A DNA stretch of 64,000 bases from Aeriscardovia sp. (GTDB lineage: Bacteria > Actinomycetota > Actinomycetes > Actinomycetales > Bifidobacteriaceae): NCBI GenBank assembly GCA_017405305.1, contig JAFRAT010000007.1, positions 1 to 64,000 of the forward strand, given 5' to 3'. Position numbers and translations under genes: made by a program. Shown piece after piece: positions 17,159 to 27,714 of the stretch. The notes below the pieces were generated by a model that was not told the DNA's origin, searched no databases, and saw only the letters and a list, made by a program, of their open reading frames with translations. Positions within the stretch are counted from its first letter, which is position 1; the number at the start of each line of letters is the position of its first letter.

Positions 17159-18093
17159 GAGGCGGTCATCTCCTTCTGCAGTCGCGGCAGCAAGCTCTCC
17201 TGGTTGGGGCGCATGCCGTTCCGCCGCGTCGACACGAGATGGATAAAGTTCGTCAGCATCTCGTCGCTCGAGCCGCCGCGCAGCAGCGTGTCGCCGTGAC
17301 GGGCCAGCGCACGGTCGAAGGCCAGCGCCAGGACGCGGGAGCGGGTGTCGATTTCGCGGGCGAGTTTGCCGTTTTGCAGGAAAGCCGGCATGAGCTTGCC
17401 GTTCTGCGCGTCCTGGATGCGGCGGTTTGCCGGGTCGAAGGGGTTGACTGGTTCGACGGAGATGAACACGAGCGGGTGGTCCTGGGAAATCGTGGCGATG
17501 AGCTTCTCGTGGCGCGCGTCCATGGCGCTGTCATCGCTGGCGATGACGACCAGGCTGTTGCGCGAGCGGATGCCTTCCGCGTAGCGCAGCATGGACGTCA
17601 GGTCGCGTGGCGCCGGATGCAGCTCCGCGAGGGAATCCGTCAGCACGTGGTCGAACTTGGGGTATCCGCCGGCGAAGGGGATACGCGTGATGGTGCGCGA
17701 GTCCGCCAGGATCAGGGAGATGCTATCCGACCGCTTGAGGCTGAGGAGCGCGAACATGCGCAGCGCGTTGGCGGCCACGTCGAGCAGAGTCTCGCCGCTG
17801 CGGGCCGTGGCACCCATCTGGGAGCTGACGTCCAACATGAGCCAGACCGCGTTGTTGACTTCGCGCTGCCTGTTGATGATGATCGGCCTGCCGGCGCGGC
17901 CGCTGGCTTTCCAGTCGATGAGCTCCGCCTCGTCGCCGGGGGCGTAGGGACGCAGATCGAGGTAGTCGTAGCCGTGGCCGTACTGGCTGGAGCCGTGCTC
18001 GCCTTCGAGCGAGCCGAGCGCTGCGCGCGCGACGGGGAGAGTCAGATGCGATCCAAACGCCTCGAGCTTGGCACGGATGGGGTCTTTCCTCAT
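17155..18093 (-). CDS. DUF58 protein of the MoxR/VWA operon
   Basis: A 312-residue cytosolic protein. The DUF58 signature is visible: YLDLRPYAPGDEAELIDWKA followed by an Arg-rich strand (SGRAGRPIIINRQRE). The next segment, WLMLDVSSQMG, is a partly conserved VWA MIDAS (DxS retained, last Ser replaced by Gln), as usual for this family. DUF58 proteins are thought to work with the MoxR ATPase encoded next to them, which is the case here: the start overlaps the moxR stop by four bases. Confidence 0.87.
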   Translation of the reverse strand: MRKDPIRAKLEAFGSHLTLPVARAALGSLEGEHGSSQYGHGYDYLDLRPYAPGDEAELIDWKASGRAGRPIIINRQREVNNAVWLMLDVSSQMGATARSGETLLDVAANALRMFALLSLKRSDSISLILADSRTITRIPFAGGYPKFDHVLTDSLAELHPAPRDLTSMLRYAEGIRSRNSLVVIASDDSAMDARHEKLIATISQDHPLVFISVEPVNPFDPANRRIQDAQNGKLMPAFLQNGKLAREIDTRSRVLALAFDRALARHGDTLLRGGSSDEMLTNFIHLVSTRRNGMRPNQESLLPRLQKEMTAS

Positions 18094-19154
18094 GGGGCAG
18101 GGACCACCTCGAGCACCTTGTCGACGACCTCGTCGCTGGACAGGTTGTCGGCCATTGCCTCGAATGTCAGCAGGATGCGGTGGCGCAGGATCTCGTGGGC
18201 GAAGGTCTTCATGTCCTCCGGGATGACGTAGTCGCGGCCGTTCATAAGAGCGAAGGCCTGACCGACGCGCACCAGAGCGATGGACGCTCGCGGCGAGGCG
18301 CCGAGACGAACGAGCTGGGCCAAGCCCTTGATCGGGCGCGGTCCGGCGCCGCGGGTCGTGGATGCCAGGTCGACGGCATACTTCATGATCTGGTCGCTGA
18401 CATGGACACGCCGGGCGCAGATGCGCAGAAACTGCACGTCGTCAATGTCGATGCGCTGGTCGAGCGGGGCGTCCGACGGGGTGTCCGTGCCGCGGGACGT
18501 CAGCAGGCGCAGCACGTCCTGTTCTTCCTCGGCGCTGGGGTAGGTCATGAGCGTCTTCATGAAGAAGCGGTCCATCTGGGCTTCCGGAAGGCTGTAGGTG
18601 CCCTCCTCTTCAATCGGGTTCTGCGTGGCGATGACCATGAACGGCCGCGGCAGCTCGATACGCTGGCCGCCGATGCTGACGGCGCCCTCGCTCATAGCCT
18701 CGAGCATGGCTGACTGCGTCTTGGCGCTGGAGCGGTTGATCTCGTCGAGCAGCACGAAGTTGGCGTCGATCGGGCCTATCTGGGTGATGAGCTTCTGCGA
18801 CTGGAAATCGAAAATCTGCGTCCCCACGAGGTCAGACGGCATGAGATCCGGCGTGCACTGGATGCGCTTGAAGGTGCCGGAGACCGACTGGGCGAGCGTC
18901 TGCGCCGCCGTCGTCTTCGCCAGGCCTGGGACGGATTCGATAAGGACATGCCCGCCGGCGATAAGGGACGTGATGAGGGATTCGCGCAGCATCGTCTGAC
19001 CGACGACCTGCGCGGAGAAGCGCTGGCGCAGCTGCGCCGTCAGTTCCTTAGCGCGCTCTGTGTCGCTGCTCGTGAGCGTCGGCTGCATCCCGTCCAAAGG
19101 GTGATCTGCCATCTGTTCATCCGCCGCGAGGGGCGCTGGTGGAAATAGAGCCAT
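18090..19154 (-). CDS. MoxR-family AAA+ ATPase
   Basis: A 354-residue AAA+ chaperone-like ATPase. The Walker A segment is ESVPGLAKTT at ~73-82 (the MoxR-type loop with AKT), Walker B VLLDEINRSSAKTQSALLEAM-like, sensor 1 MVIATQNPIEEEGTY and the arginine-finger region EAQMDRFFMKT. MoxR ATPases act with DUF58 and VWA proteins on maturation or metal insertion of partner proteins. The ATG at 19154 is preferred; a GTG at 19163 would add three residues. First gene of the operon running to 13868; the 55 bases to ung leave room for a promoter, but readthrough from ung is possible. Confidence 0.92.
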   Translation of the reverse strand: MALFPPAPLAADEQMADHPLDGMQPTLTSSDTERAKELTAQLRQRFSAQVVGQTMLRESLITSLIAGGHVLIESVPGLAKTTAAQTLAQSVSGTFKRIQCTPDLMPSDLVGTQIFDFQSQKLITQIGPIDANFVLLDEINRSSAKTQSAMLEAMSEGAVSIGGQRIELPRPFMVIATQNPIEEEGTYSLPEAQMDRFFMKTLMTYPSAEEEQDVLRLLTSRGTDTPSDAPLDQRIDIDDVQFLRICARRVHVSDQIMKYAVDLASTTRGAGPRPIKGLAQLVRLGASPRASIALVRVGQAFALMNGRDYVIPEDMKTFAHEILRHRILLTFEAMADNLSSDEVVDKVLEVVPAP

Positions 19155-19209
19155 GCCCCTCACTCTACAAATCGCTCTTGAGAATCACGTGAAACTGGGC
19201 GCGCGAAGA

Positions 19210-19962
19210 CTAGAACTCCGGTTCGTCCTGCGGCACCGGCAGCCCGGGCTGGGTGTCCGGCAGCGACCAGTCGACCGGCTCGGCGCCCATCTGCTTCAAA
19301 GCGGCATTGGCGCGGGAGAAGGGGCGCGACCCGAAGAAGCCGTACCGGGCCGACAACGGCGAGGGATGCGCCGACTCGATGATCTCCGCGTGCGCCAGCA
19401 GCGGCTTGAGGCTCCGCGCGTCGCGGCCCCAGAGAACCGCCACCAGCGGCAGCGGCTTGCCGTCAGCACCCGTTCGCGCGTCAAGAACACGGATCGCCTG
19501 CTCCGTGACGGCTTCCCAGCCCTTGCCGCGGTGACTGGCGGGCCTGCCCGCGCCCACCGTCAAACACCGGTTGAGAAGCATAACGCCCTGGCGCGTCCAG
19601 GGCCGCAGGTCGCCGTTGGCCGGCATCGGGACGCGGAGGTCCTCCGTCAACTCCTTGTAGATGTTTCGCAGGCTCGGCGGCAGCGGCGAGACGCGCGGGT
19701 CAACGGCGAATGCCAGCCCGATGGGATGCCCCGGCGTGGGGTAGGGATCCTGGCCCACGATGAGCACCCGGACGTCGTCCACCGGCAGGCGGAAGGCCCG
19801 GAAGATGTTCGCGCTCGCGGGAAGGTAGGGTCGGCCGGCCGTGATCTCCCCGCGCAGGAAGTCGCCCATCCGGCGGATGTCTGGTTCGACGGGGGCCAGC
19901 GCCCGTGCCCAGGAAGGATCCATGATGGCGTCCAGAGACGCCCGTTCCGATTTTTCTGCCAT
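19210..19962 (-). CDS. ung: Uracil-DNA glycosylase
   Basis: Removes uracil from DNA at the start of base-excision repair. The protein has 250 residues. The water-activating loop reads [16 protein letters not shown] (Asp retained; Pro in place of the His of E. coli, which is common in actinobacterial enzymes), the uracil Asn lies in [11 protein letters not shown], and the minor-groove loop is [21 protein letters not shown] with the catalytic His. The start is set at ATG 19962, where similarity to the family begins; an in-frame GTG lies nine bases upstream. A larger upstream extension to 20100 would overlap the divergent gene and is unlikely. Confidence 0.95.
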   Translation of the reverse strand: MAEKSERASLDAIMDPSWARALAPVEPDIRRMGDFLRGEITAGRPYLPASANIFRAFRLPVDDVRVLIVGQDPYPTPGHPIGLAFAVDPRVSPLPPSLRNIYKELTEDLRVPMPANGDLRPWTRQGVMLLNRCLTVGAGRPASHRGKGWEAVTEQAIRVLDARTGADGKPLPLVAVLWGRDARSLKPLLAHAEIIESAHPSPLSARYGFFGSRPFSRANAALKQMGAEPVDWSLPDTQPGLPVPQDEPEF

Positions 19963-20098
19963 GCTGTCCACGGTAGCCGGTCGGTGCGGATTGCGCGCGC
20001 GAATCGGGGCTTTTCGCATCTCGTGCGGCCGTTCCACTAGAATCGCTGGGAAAAGATGCGTTGGAAAGCAAGGCATGGCGACGGCCGGGGAGGCAGAC

Positions 20099-20776
20099 AT
20101 GACAGACCATTCGCAGCAGGCGGCGTTCGACGACGAGTTCGAGAACCCACGGGAAGGGCCGGTCGGCCTCCACCGCGGTAGAAAGAGCCGCGGCGCTCGC
20201 TTCCGCCCCTACGCGGTCACCGCCGTTGCTGCCATCGTCCTGGCCCTGTGCGTGTGGGTCGTATGGAGCGGAAAGTTCCGGTCGGCGTCGACGAGTTCCG
20301 CCGCTGCGAGCCCCACATCCAGCATGCGGACGGCATCGTCCGTTAGGAAGGCGCCCAGCTCGTTCTCCTCCGCGGATTCGGCCTCCGTCGGCGGCGCGGT
20401 GACGTCCGACGCTTCGTCTGACTCGTCCAGCGCGTCCGGTCCCACGGCGCCTATCCAGAACACAGCGAGCCAGAACAGCCCCGCGTCCCCCACGTCGCCG
20501 ACGCCGGACTACAGCTCCCAGGTGACCGTCTACAACGCCAACGGCGCCGCCGGCCTGGCCGGTCGCACGGCGTCCGTGCTCAAGTCGGCCGGCTACACGG
20601 ACGTCCTGGCGGAGAACTACTCGGGCACGCGTCCGCAGGCGGATGTCGTATGGTACAGCTCCGCCTCCGAGAAAGCGACCGCCGACGCTGTGGCCCAGAA
20701 GTTGGGGATCTCGGCGGTGGTGCAGCAGAATTCCGCGCTGCAGAGTCCGGTCGAGGTCATCCTGGTTACCGACTGA
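20099..20776 (+). CDS. Single-pass membrane protein with LytR_C domain
   Basis: A 225-residue protein with a charged cytoplasmic N-terminus, one membrane segment (~39-58, [18 protein letters not shown]), a Ser/Ala/Thr/Pro-rich extracellular linker (~60-135) and a C-terminal LytR_C domain ([33 protein letters not shown], ending VEVILVTD). LytR_C domains usually follow LytR-CpsA-Psr ligases; here the domain stands alone on a membrane anchor, as is common in Actinobacteria. Its ligand is unknown. The ATG at 20099 is chosen for the GGGGAGG five bases upstream over the ATG at 20075. It is transcribed divergently from ung; TAGAAT at 20038-20043 may be its -10 box. Confidence 0.82.
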   Translation: MTDHSQQAAFDDEFENPREGPVGLHRGRKSRGARFRPYAVTAVAAIVLALCVWVVWSGKFRSASTSSAAASPTSSMRTASSVRKAPSSFSSADSASVGGAVTSDASSDSSSASGPTAPIQNTASQNSPASPTSPTPDYSSQVTVYNANGAAGLAGRTASVLKSAGYTDVLAENYSGTRPQADVVWYSSASEKATADAVAQKLGISAVVQQNSALQSPVEVILVTD

Positions 20777-20871
20777 CCGCTGGCCGCTGGCCGCGGACCT
20801 GCTGACAACCGGCTGGCGGCAACCTTCACCGATTCCGCTGGTACGGATGCGTATTGATGGCATCCCCGCGG

Positions 20872-20877
20872 TATCAT
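20872..20877 (+). promoter_or_regulatory. Candidate -10 box of the cspA promoter
   Basis: TATCAT about 78 bases before cspA, in a stretch clearly richer in A/T than its surroundings. No convincing -35 box was found. It would give a leader of roughly 70 bases, a plausible size for a cold-shock mRNA. Confidence 0.3.
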
Positions 20878-20954
20878 TTGAAATACCGTCTGTGTGGTTC
20901 TTCGAAATGCAACAGCTTTTCGCATACGTGGCGGTTTAAGGGAGTTAGGTAAAT

Positions 20955-21161
20955 ATGGCAACGGGTACCGTTAAGTTCTTTAACGCAACCAAGGGATACG
21001 GCTTCATCACTCCGGACGACGGTTCCGAAGACGTTTTCGTACATTACTCTGCTATCCAGGCCGACGGCTATCGGACTCTTGACGAGGGCGACAAGGTCGA
21101 GTATGAGGCGGAGAAAGGTCCGAAGGGTCTTCAGGCAACGACCGCGAAGAAGATCGCCTGA
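20955..21161 (+). CDS. cspA: Cold-shock protein CspA family
   Basis: A 68-residue single cold-shock domain that binds single-stranded nucleic acid and acts as an RNA chaperone. RNP1 is KGYGFI (residues 13-18) and RNP2 VFVHYSAI (27-34). Length and sequence are canonical. The ATG follows GGGAGTTAGGTAAAT. The gene is monocistronic: a strong terminator follows and groEL has its own controlled promoter. Confidence 0.97.
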   Translation: MATGTVKFFNATKGYGFITPDDGSEDVFVHYSAIQADGYRTLDEGDKVEYEAEKGPKGLQATTAKKIA

Positions 21162-21181
21162 GATTTCATTCGCTTTTCCTG

Positions 21182-21217
21182 ACGGGGAGGTCCGCGCGAA
21201 CGGGCCTTCCCGTTTTT
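21182..21217 (+). terminator. Rho-independent terminator after cspA
   Basis: ACGGGGAGG pairs with CCTTCCCGT (one G-U pair), the stem continues inward by TCC/GGG, and a run of five T follows. It lies 21 bases after the cspA stop. Confidence 0.88.
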
Positions 21218-21277
21218 GTCTCCACCGTATTCCCGAGGGCGCGCGGATTGCGCTCTGGGTGGAGAACGGGAAGGATA

Positions 21278-21304
21278 TTGGCACTCGCCGGGCCAGAGTG
21301 CTAA
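21278..21304 (+). promoter_or_regulatory. CIRCE operator (HrcA-binding site) of groEL
   Basis: TTGGCACTC, nine bases, GAGTGCTAA: the CIRCE inverted repeat with one mismatch (G for A) in the left arm. It lies 98 bases before groEL. HrcA repressor binds CIRCE and releases it on heat shock, so groEL is predicted to be HrcA-controlled. A further left half-site, TAGCACTC, lies at 21314-21321. Confidence 0.93.
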
Positions 21305-21392
21305 TCTCGCAGGTAGCACTCGGGACGGCGGCTGCCGCGCGCTGACGGCGTCTCCTGCCGGTCTCAAGTGATTCCCTTATCCATCGTTTTGA

Positions 21393-23018
<1,626 letters not shown>

Positions 23019-23069
23019 TCCCGGCGGCCGGCGCGTGAAGCGTCGTGCCCGGTGACCTGGAAACGACGA

Positions 23070-23104
23070 GCGGGGGAGCTTCCGACGAAGTTCCCCCGCT
23101 TTTC
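23070..23104 (+). terminator. Rho-independent terminator after groEL
   Basis: GCGGGGGA, CTT and the matching AAG, TCCCCCGC form a stem of 11 pairs with one mismatch around CCGACG, followed by CTTTT. It lies about 50 bases after the groEL stop. Confidence 0.88.
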
Positions 23105-23487
23105 GTGCCTTTGGGGCTGTGCGCCCCTGCGCTTCCGAGCAGACGGCCGAGGGCCGCGCCAGCGCCGTCTGCAGCGGTTCAGCAACGTCCTCGGCGCGCC
23201 ATTGCCACGCCGCGTTCTTGGACTGTTGGGCAGTCGTTCCGTATCAGACGCCGCGCAGCCGGGAGAGATATTGGCAGGCATGCCGAAGACCGCCGCTCGG
23301 CCGGCGGCGATGGACAAGGAACGGCTACCGAGGACGACGCGATCCGCGAAGAGTTCCATTTGGAGCTGGGCCATGCGGTGCTTCTCTCATGCTGCCGATG
23401 GATAAGTCTTCGCTGGCGTGGAACGCCGCGTCGACTACCATGAACAGTAGGAAGTGAGCGCTGGCCGAGAGAGAGGGATCCGGACCC
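23105..23487. other. Intergenic stretch without a convincing gene
   Basis: About 380 bases between the groEL terminator and the next gene. Several open frames exist on both strands, but none has a ribosome site, recognisable protein or the local codon preference. The last ~60 bases, with TACCAT at 23433-23438, may hold the promoter of the following gene. I see no RNA fold worth calling. Confidence 0.5.
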
Positions 23488-24210
23488 GTGCGTCGATGTG
23501 GTGTGAGCCGGTTCGCCGGCGTTGTCGTTCGTACCGCCAGCGCCGTTCTATGCCTAGCGCTGTCGTTCGCGTTGCTAGCTTTCGTGCCAGCCGACGCCTG
23601 GCCGGCGGAACCGTCTTCGTTTTCGGTTTCATCGGGTATGGCCGACAACATCACCGACACCCAGAACCTGCTGGGATCAGCCGCTGCGACGGTTTCAAAC
23701 GCTATCGCCGCCACGAAGAAACAGACCGGCGTCACCGTCAAGTTGCTGTACGTCCCCAGTTTCTCGGATATCCAGCTGGAGAACAACGCGGCGAGCACAT
23801 CGCGCGACCCGGCCGCTTGGGCCGAGGACCTGCTGGCGGCGCAGAAGCCCGTTCCGAACACCGTTCTGCTGGCTGTCGCCTCGCAGGACGGCCGTCTCGT
23901 GGTAGTGGTCTCGCGGAACTCGGCGTCCTGGCTGCGCAGCCAGAGCACTGTCGACAAGCTGTCGGACGCGGCGCAAGGGCCGCTGGAGAAAGGCCAGGCT
24001 CCAGACTGGCCGCAGTCGGCCATCGCGTTCCTGAACGAAATCGACGCTGTCAAGCGCCAGGCAGACGAAGCGCCCGTCCGCCGGGCCTGGAGGATCGCCG
24101 GCATCGTCGTCGGCATGCTGTTGGCAGGTGGAGCGGTCATGGCAGCCGTTGTCCTGCTTCGCCGCCGTTCCACGCCCGGCAAGCACGCGGGCGGCCGCCA
24201 TTCGGCGTAA
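23488..24210 (+). CDS. TPM-domain (TLP18.3/Psb32-like) exported membrane protein
   Basis: A 240-residue protein with an N-terminal signal-like segment (~10-35, ending ADAWPAEP), an extracytoplasmic TPM-type domain (~45-185; DNITDTQNLLG, TGVTVKLLYVPSF, TVLLAVASQDGRLVVVVSRNS) and a C-terminal membrane segment (~198-222) with a basic tail. TPM domains occur in acid-phosphatase-like and envelope proteins; the substrate is unknown. The GTG start is the first in frame with the signal sequence and has only a distant GAGGG, so the exact start is uncertain. Confidence 0.72.
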   Translation: MRRCGVSRFAGVVVRTASAVLCLALSFALLAFVPADAWPAEPSSFSVSSGMADNITDTQNLLGSAAATVSNAIAATKKQTGVTVKLLYVPSFSDIQLENNAASTSRDPAAWAEDLLAAQKPVPNTVLLAVASQDGRLVVVVSRNSASWLRSQSTVDKLSDAAQGPLEKGQAPDWPQSAIAFLNEIDAVKRQADEAPVRRAWRIAGIVVGMLLAGGAVMAAVVLLRRRSTPGKHAGGRHSA

Positions 24211-24573
24211 AGGACATCTGCCAGCGTTCTCTGCTAACCACTCCGTCGGCTGATGCAGGTCGGCCTCTGGCTTGCTGGCGACCGGTTTGCCTGTCGGGAA
24301 ACGGTCTGGCGAGAGGCGCTTCCGCGCCGGATTCCTGCCAGCAGCGGGGAGCATGGGCGTTGTTCCGGAGAAATCTGTACTTTATGGAATAATTGTCGAA
24401 TTCTTGCAAGAACAACGATATGCTTTTGTCCGATTGAAACGGAAAAGATTGCCCTTTTTATAGAAATGAACTACCTGCACGGATGGTTCCTCACAAAAGG
24501 CGTCTTGCACTCTTGACAGAGAGCACCAGTTTTCTTTCAGAGAACGCAAAGTGAACAAAGGAATGATGCGAAT
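24211..24573 (+). promoter_or_regulatory. A/T-rich leader region upstream of the two-component system
   Basis: About 360 bases without a gene. From 24361 the composition turns markedly A/T-rich, unlike anything else in the window. It contains a perfect 12-base palindrome TTCTTGCAAGAA (24401-24412) and a consensus -35 hexamer TTGACA (24513-24518) near the start of the response-regulator gene. The region is probably regulatory, with one or more promoters; short open frames here have no support. Confidence 0.5.
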
Positions 24574-25317
24574 ATGAACAAAAAAGAGGAAGCGACCATC
24601 GTCGTCGTCGATGACGAACCGTCCATTCGCCAGCTTCTCATGGCCGCTCTGCATTTCCAGGGATTCGAGGTCATCTCCGCTTCGACCGGTTCCGAAGCGA
24701 TCGAAGTGATCAAGAGGAACAAGCCGGATCTGGTCGTGCTTGACGTCATGCTTCCGGACATCGACGGCTTCACGGTCACGCGCCGCATCCGCAAAGAGGG
24801 CATCGAGTCCCCGGTCCTCTTCCTGACCGCTCGCGACGACACCCAGGACAAGATCATGGGCTTGACCGTCGGCGGCGACGATTACGTCACCAAACCGTTC
24901 AGCCTCGAAGAGGTCATCGCGCGCATCCGCGCCATCCTGCGCCGCACCCGCCAGGAGGGCGAGGACAACCCAATCATCCGCGTGGGCGACCTCGAGATCA
25001 ACGAGGACTCCCACGACGTGACGCGCCACGGCAAGATCGTCGACCTCAGCCCGACCGAGTACAAGCTCCTGCGCTACCTGATGGACAACGAGGGGCGCGT
25101 GGTTTCCAAGGCGCAGATTCTCGACCACGTCTGGCAGTACGACTGGGGCGGGGACGCAGCCATCGTCGAGTCCTACATCTCCTACCTGCGCAAAAAGGTC
25201 GACGGCGTGACCTACACCGACGAGAACGGCGAGGATCAAAAGGTCGATCGTCTAATCCAGACCAAGCGCGGCATCGGCTACATGATCCGCGCGCCTCGCG
25301 AGAACGCGGCGAAGTGA
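24574..25317 (+). CDS. OmpR/PhoB-family response regulator
   Basis: A 247-residue two-component regulator. The receiver domain (~7-120) has the acidic pair D13/D14, the phosphoacceptor D57 (LVVLDVMLPD), the switch Thr in LTAR and Lys in TKPF. The C-terminal winged helix (~145-240) binds DNA (LSPTEYKLLRYLMDNEGRVV, VESYISYLRKK, RGIGYMIR). It resembles the MprA/TcrA branch of Actinobacteria. It is followed by the cognate kinase gene 95 bases downstream. An insertion TYTDENGEDQKVDR lengthens the wing before the last strand. Confidence 0.95.
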   Translation: MNKKEEATIVVVDDEPSIRQLLMAALHFQGFEVISASTGSEAIEVIKRNKPDLVVLDVMLPDIDGFTVTRRIRKEGIESPVLFLTARDDTQDKIMGLTVGGDDYVTKPFSLEEVIARIRAILRRTRQEGEDNPIIRVGDLEINEDSHDVTRHGKIVDLSPTEYKLLRYLMDNEGRVVSKAQILDHVWQYDWGGDAAIVESYISYLRKKVDGVTYTDENGEDQKVDRLIQTKRGIGYMIRAPRENAAK

Positions 25318-25412
25318 CACCGTCCGCCCGTAGGGAGCGACGGGAACCGGCACGCTGAACGAAGATGGCCGGGGCGCGAGCTCCAGCCGATTTTGCCCGA
25401 GGAGCTGAAACA

Positions 25413-27254
25413 ATGAGCGATGCGGCGGAGCAGACGGAAGCGGGCACACCGGCGTCCGCGGGGGAACCAGCAAAGCAGGACGGGAAGAAGACGGCGTGGA
25501 AGCAGTTCTCCGCATGGGTCCGCTGGCGGTTCGACGCCACGCCGCTATCGCTGAAGCTGGTGTCGATCCTGCTCATCCTCCTCGTGGCGGGACTGTTCGT
25601 CGTCGGCATGACGACGCGGCAGCTGATGTGGTCCTACATGGTCGGCCGCACGGACGACCAGCTGACGCAACAGGCGCAGCTGGTCCTGGACAATGTCAAC
25701 TCGCTGTCGCAGAGCAACGGCCCGCTTCCGACCAACTACTTCCTGCAGATCCGCAACGCGGACAATGACATCGTCAGCACGCCGCTGGTTCCGGTGATGC
25801 GCGACGGTTCCGTGTCAGTGCCGAGGCTGCCCGACAACGGCAAGGCCGGCACACTGCAGATCGGCGTGCCCACGACGCTGCAGGCGACAGTCCTGCAGAA
25901 GGGCAGCGCGTACGGCTCGCGCGTCATCGCCCGCGCACCGTGGCGGGTCGTCAAGCTGCATTGGGTACGGCAGGCGAGCGGGCAGACAGGGTGCCTGTAC
26001 ATCGGCCTATCCCTCAGCGACGCCATGGACACCGTGGCGACCATCACGCACTACTTCCTGGTCGTGGGCGTGGCCATCATCGTCCTGGCGCTCCTCATCG
26101 GGAGCCTCATCATCGCGCGCACGCTCTCGCCCCTCAAAAGCATCGAGAAGACGGCGGCGAAGATCGCGGCGGGCGACCTGTCCCAGCGGCTGCCGTCCCT
26201 GCCGGAGAACACCGAGGTAGGCTCCCTATCAGCGTCGCTGAACACGATGCTGGGCAAGATCGAGGAAAGCTTCCAGGAAAAGGAGGCGATCAACGCCAAG
26301 ATGAAGCGCTTCGTGTCCGACGCAAGCCACGAACTGCGCACCCCGCTGGCCGCCATCCACGGTTACGCGGAACTCTACCGCATGCAGCGCCAGGAGTCCA
26401 GCGCGCTGGAACGGGCTGATTCGACGATCAGCCGCATCGAGGCCTCCAGCACGCGCATGACGGCGCTGGTCAACGACCTACTGAGCCTGGCCCGCTTGGA
26501 CGAGGGCCGCGGCACCGACGTCACCCAACAGGTGCGCATGGACGCCATGCTCGGCGACTCCGGCGAGGATCTGCACGCCCTGGACCCTGTCCGGCCAGTC
26601 CGGTACGGCACGCTGCGGTTCGCCAAAGGCGCGGCGCGCGCGCTGGGCGGCAAGACGCCGACCGCGCTGTCCTCCATCACGGAGTTCGTCGAAGGCCCGT
26701 TACCCAAGATCCAGACCTTCGGCGACCCCGCTCGCCTGCGCCAAGTCTTCACCAACATCGTGGGCAACATCCACCGATACACCCCGGACGACTCCCCGGT
26801 GGAGATCGCGCTAGTCGTGGTGTACGCCGCGATGCCGTACGACATTGCGGGGCAGCTCAAGGCGACGACGGAATCATTCCAGCGATTCGTCCTTTCCATC
26901 GACGTGTCCTCATCCGGCAAGAAAAGCCAGCCGTACATCCTGGCCCGCTTCGTCGACCACGGTCCCGGCGTGAAACCCGGTGCCCTGGATCTGCTCTTCG
27001 AGCGCTTCTACACGGCAGACGCCTCCCGCGCACGGGAAAAAGGCGGCACCGGTCTGGGCATGGCCATCGCCAAATCGGTGATGTCGGCGCACTCCGGTTT
27101 CATCAGCGCGTCCGACACACCCGGTGGCGGCCTGACCGTCAACGTAGTAATGCCCCTGCGCTCGCGGCCGGCCGTCGCCGTCAGCTCGGAATACGCTACG
27201 GGCAGCGATGCGGGTACAGTGGAGAAGGTGGAAAGGCCCGAGAGCCTGGAATGA
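25413..27254 (+). CDS. Sensor histidine kinase, partner of the adjacent response regulator
   Basis: A 613-residue membrane kinase. Two membrane segments (~50-72 and ~212-236) bracket an extracellular sensor domain; a HAMP domain follows (~237-290, RTLSPLKSIEKTAAKIAAGD). The dimerisation helix carries H306 in DASHELRTPLAAIHGYAE. The ATP domain has VFTNIVGNIHRYTP (N box), DHGPGV (G1) and GGTGLGMAI (G2). A ~60-residue segment between the dimerisation and ATP regions (RPVRYGTLRFAKGAARALGG) is longer than usual. The ATG at 25413 has GAGGAG eight bases upstream and is preferred to that at 25365. The stimulus is unknown. Confidence 0.93.
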   Translation: MSDAAEQTEAGTPASAGEPAKQDGKKTAWKQFSAWVRWRFDATPLSLKLVSILLILLVAGLFVVGMTTRQLMWSYMVGRTDDQLTQQAQLVLDNVNSLSQSNGPLPTNYFLQIRNADNDIVSTPLVPVMRDGSVSVPRLPDNGKAGTLQIGVPTTLQATVLQKGSAYGSRVIARAPWRVVKLHWVRQASGQTGCLYIGLSLSDAMDTVATITHYFLVVGVAIIVLALLIGSLIIARTLSPLKSIEKTAAKIAAGDLSQRLPSLPENTEVGSLSASLNTMLGKIEESFQEKEAINAKMKRFVSDASHELRTPLAAIHGYAELYRMQRQESSALERADSTISRIEASSTRMTALVNDLLSLARLDEGRGTDVTQQVRMDAMLGDSGEDLHALDPVRPVRYGTLRFAKGAARALGGKTPTALSSITEFVEGPLPKIQTFGDPARLRQVFTNIVGNIHRYTPDDSPVEIALVVVYAAMPYDIAGQLKATTESFQRFVLSIDVSSSGKKSQPYILARFVDHGPGVKPGALDLLFERFYTADASRAREKGGTGLGMAIAKSVMSAHSGFISASDTPGGGLTVNVVMPLRSRPAVAVSSEYATGSDAGTVEKVERPESLE

Positions 27255-27323
27255 GAGCGTTGAATGGGGAGCGTGTCGCGGCGTGCGCCGTGGCGCGCTC
27301 TCGCTTCTGTCTGGAGGTGCGGT

Positions 27324-27713
27324 ATGCCAAGCGGCAAGGTGCGGTGGTTCGATGCGAAACGCGGATACGGTTTCATCACCAGCGACGACGGCGCGGACGT
27401 CTTCCTTCCCGCAGCGGCCCTCCCGGCCGGAGTGGCGACGGTCCGCAAAGGTGCGCGGATCGAATACTCCGAAGTCGACGGCCGCAAAGGCCCGCAGGCG
27501 ATGGGCGTCCATCTCGTCGGCCCCAAGCCGTCGGTGGTGGCGGCGACCCGGCCGAAGCCGGACGATATGGCCGCCATCGTTGAGGACCTAATTAAACTGC
27601 TGGACAGCGCCGGGGCCAAGCTGCGACGCCACCGGTACCCGGTGGCCGCGGAGTCCCGCAAGCTGGCGGCGATGCTGCGGGCCGTGGCGGACGATTTCGA
27701 TGTTGAGGAGTGA
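27324..27713 (+). CDS. Cold-shock-domain protein with C-terminal helical extension
   Basis: A 129-residue protein. Residues 1-66 are a cold-shock domain (RNP1 RGYGFI; RNP2 degenerate, VFLPAAAL in place of VFVHxSAI). Residues ~67-129 form a helical extension (MAAIVEDLIKLLDSAGAKLRRHRY, ESRKLAAMLRAVADDF). Actinobacteria commonly encode such a lengthened Csp next to a DUF3027 gene, as here: only one base separates its stop from the next ATG. Start chosen for GGAGGT five bases upstream. It probably binds RNA; the partner is unknown. Confidence 0.88.
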   Translation: MPSGKVRWFDAKRGYGFITSDDGADVFLPAAALPAGVATVRKGARIEYSEVDGRKGPQAMGVHLVGPKPSVVAATRPKPDDMAAIVEDLIKLLDSAGAKLRRHRYPVAAESRKLAAMLRAVADDFDVEE

Positions 27714-27714
27714 G

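Noticed and set aside
23045-23443. Overlapping open frames after groEL
   Set aside because: No ribosome sites, no familiar protein, and they begin inside the groEL terminator.
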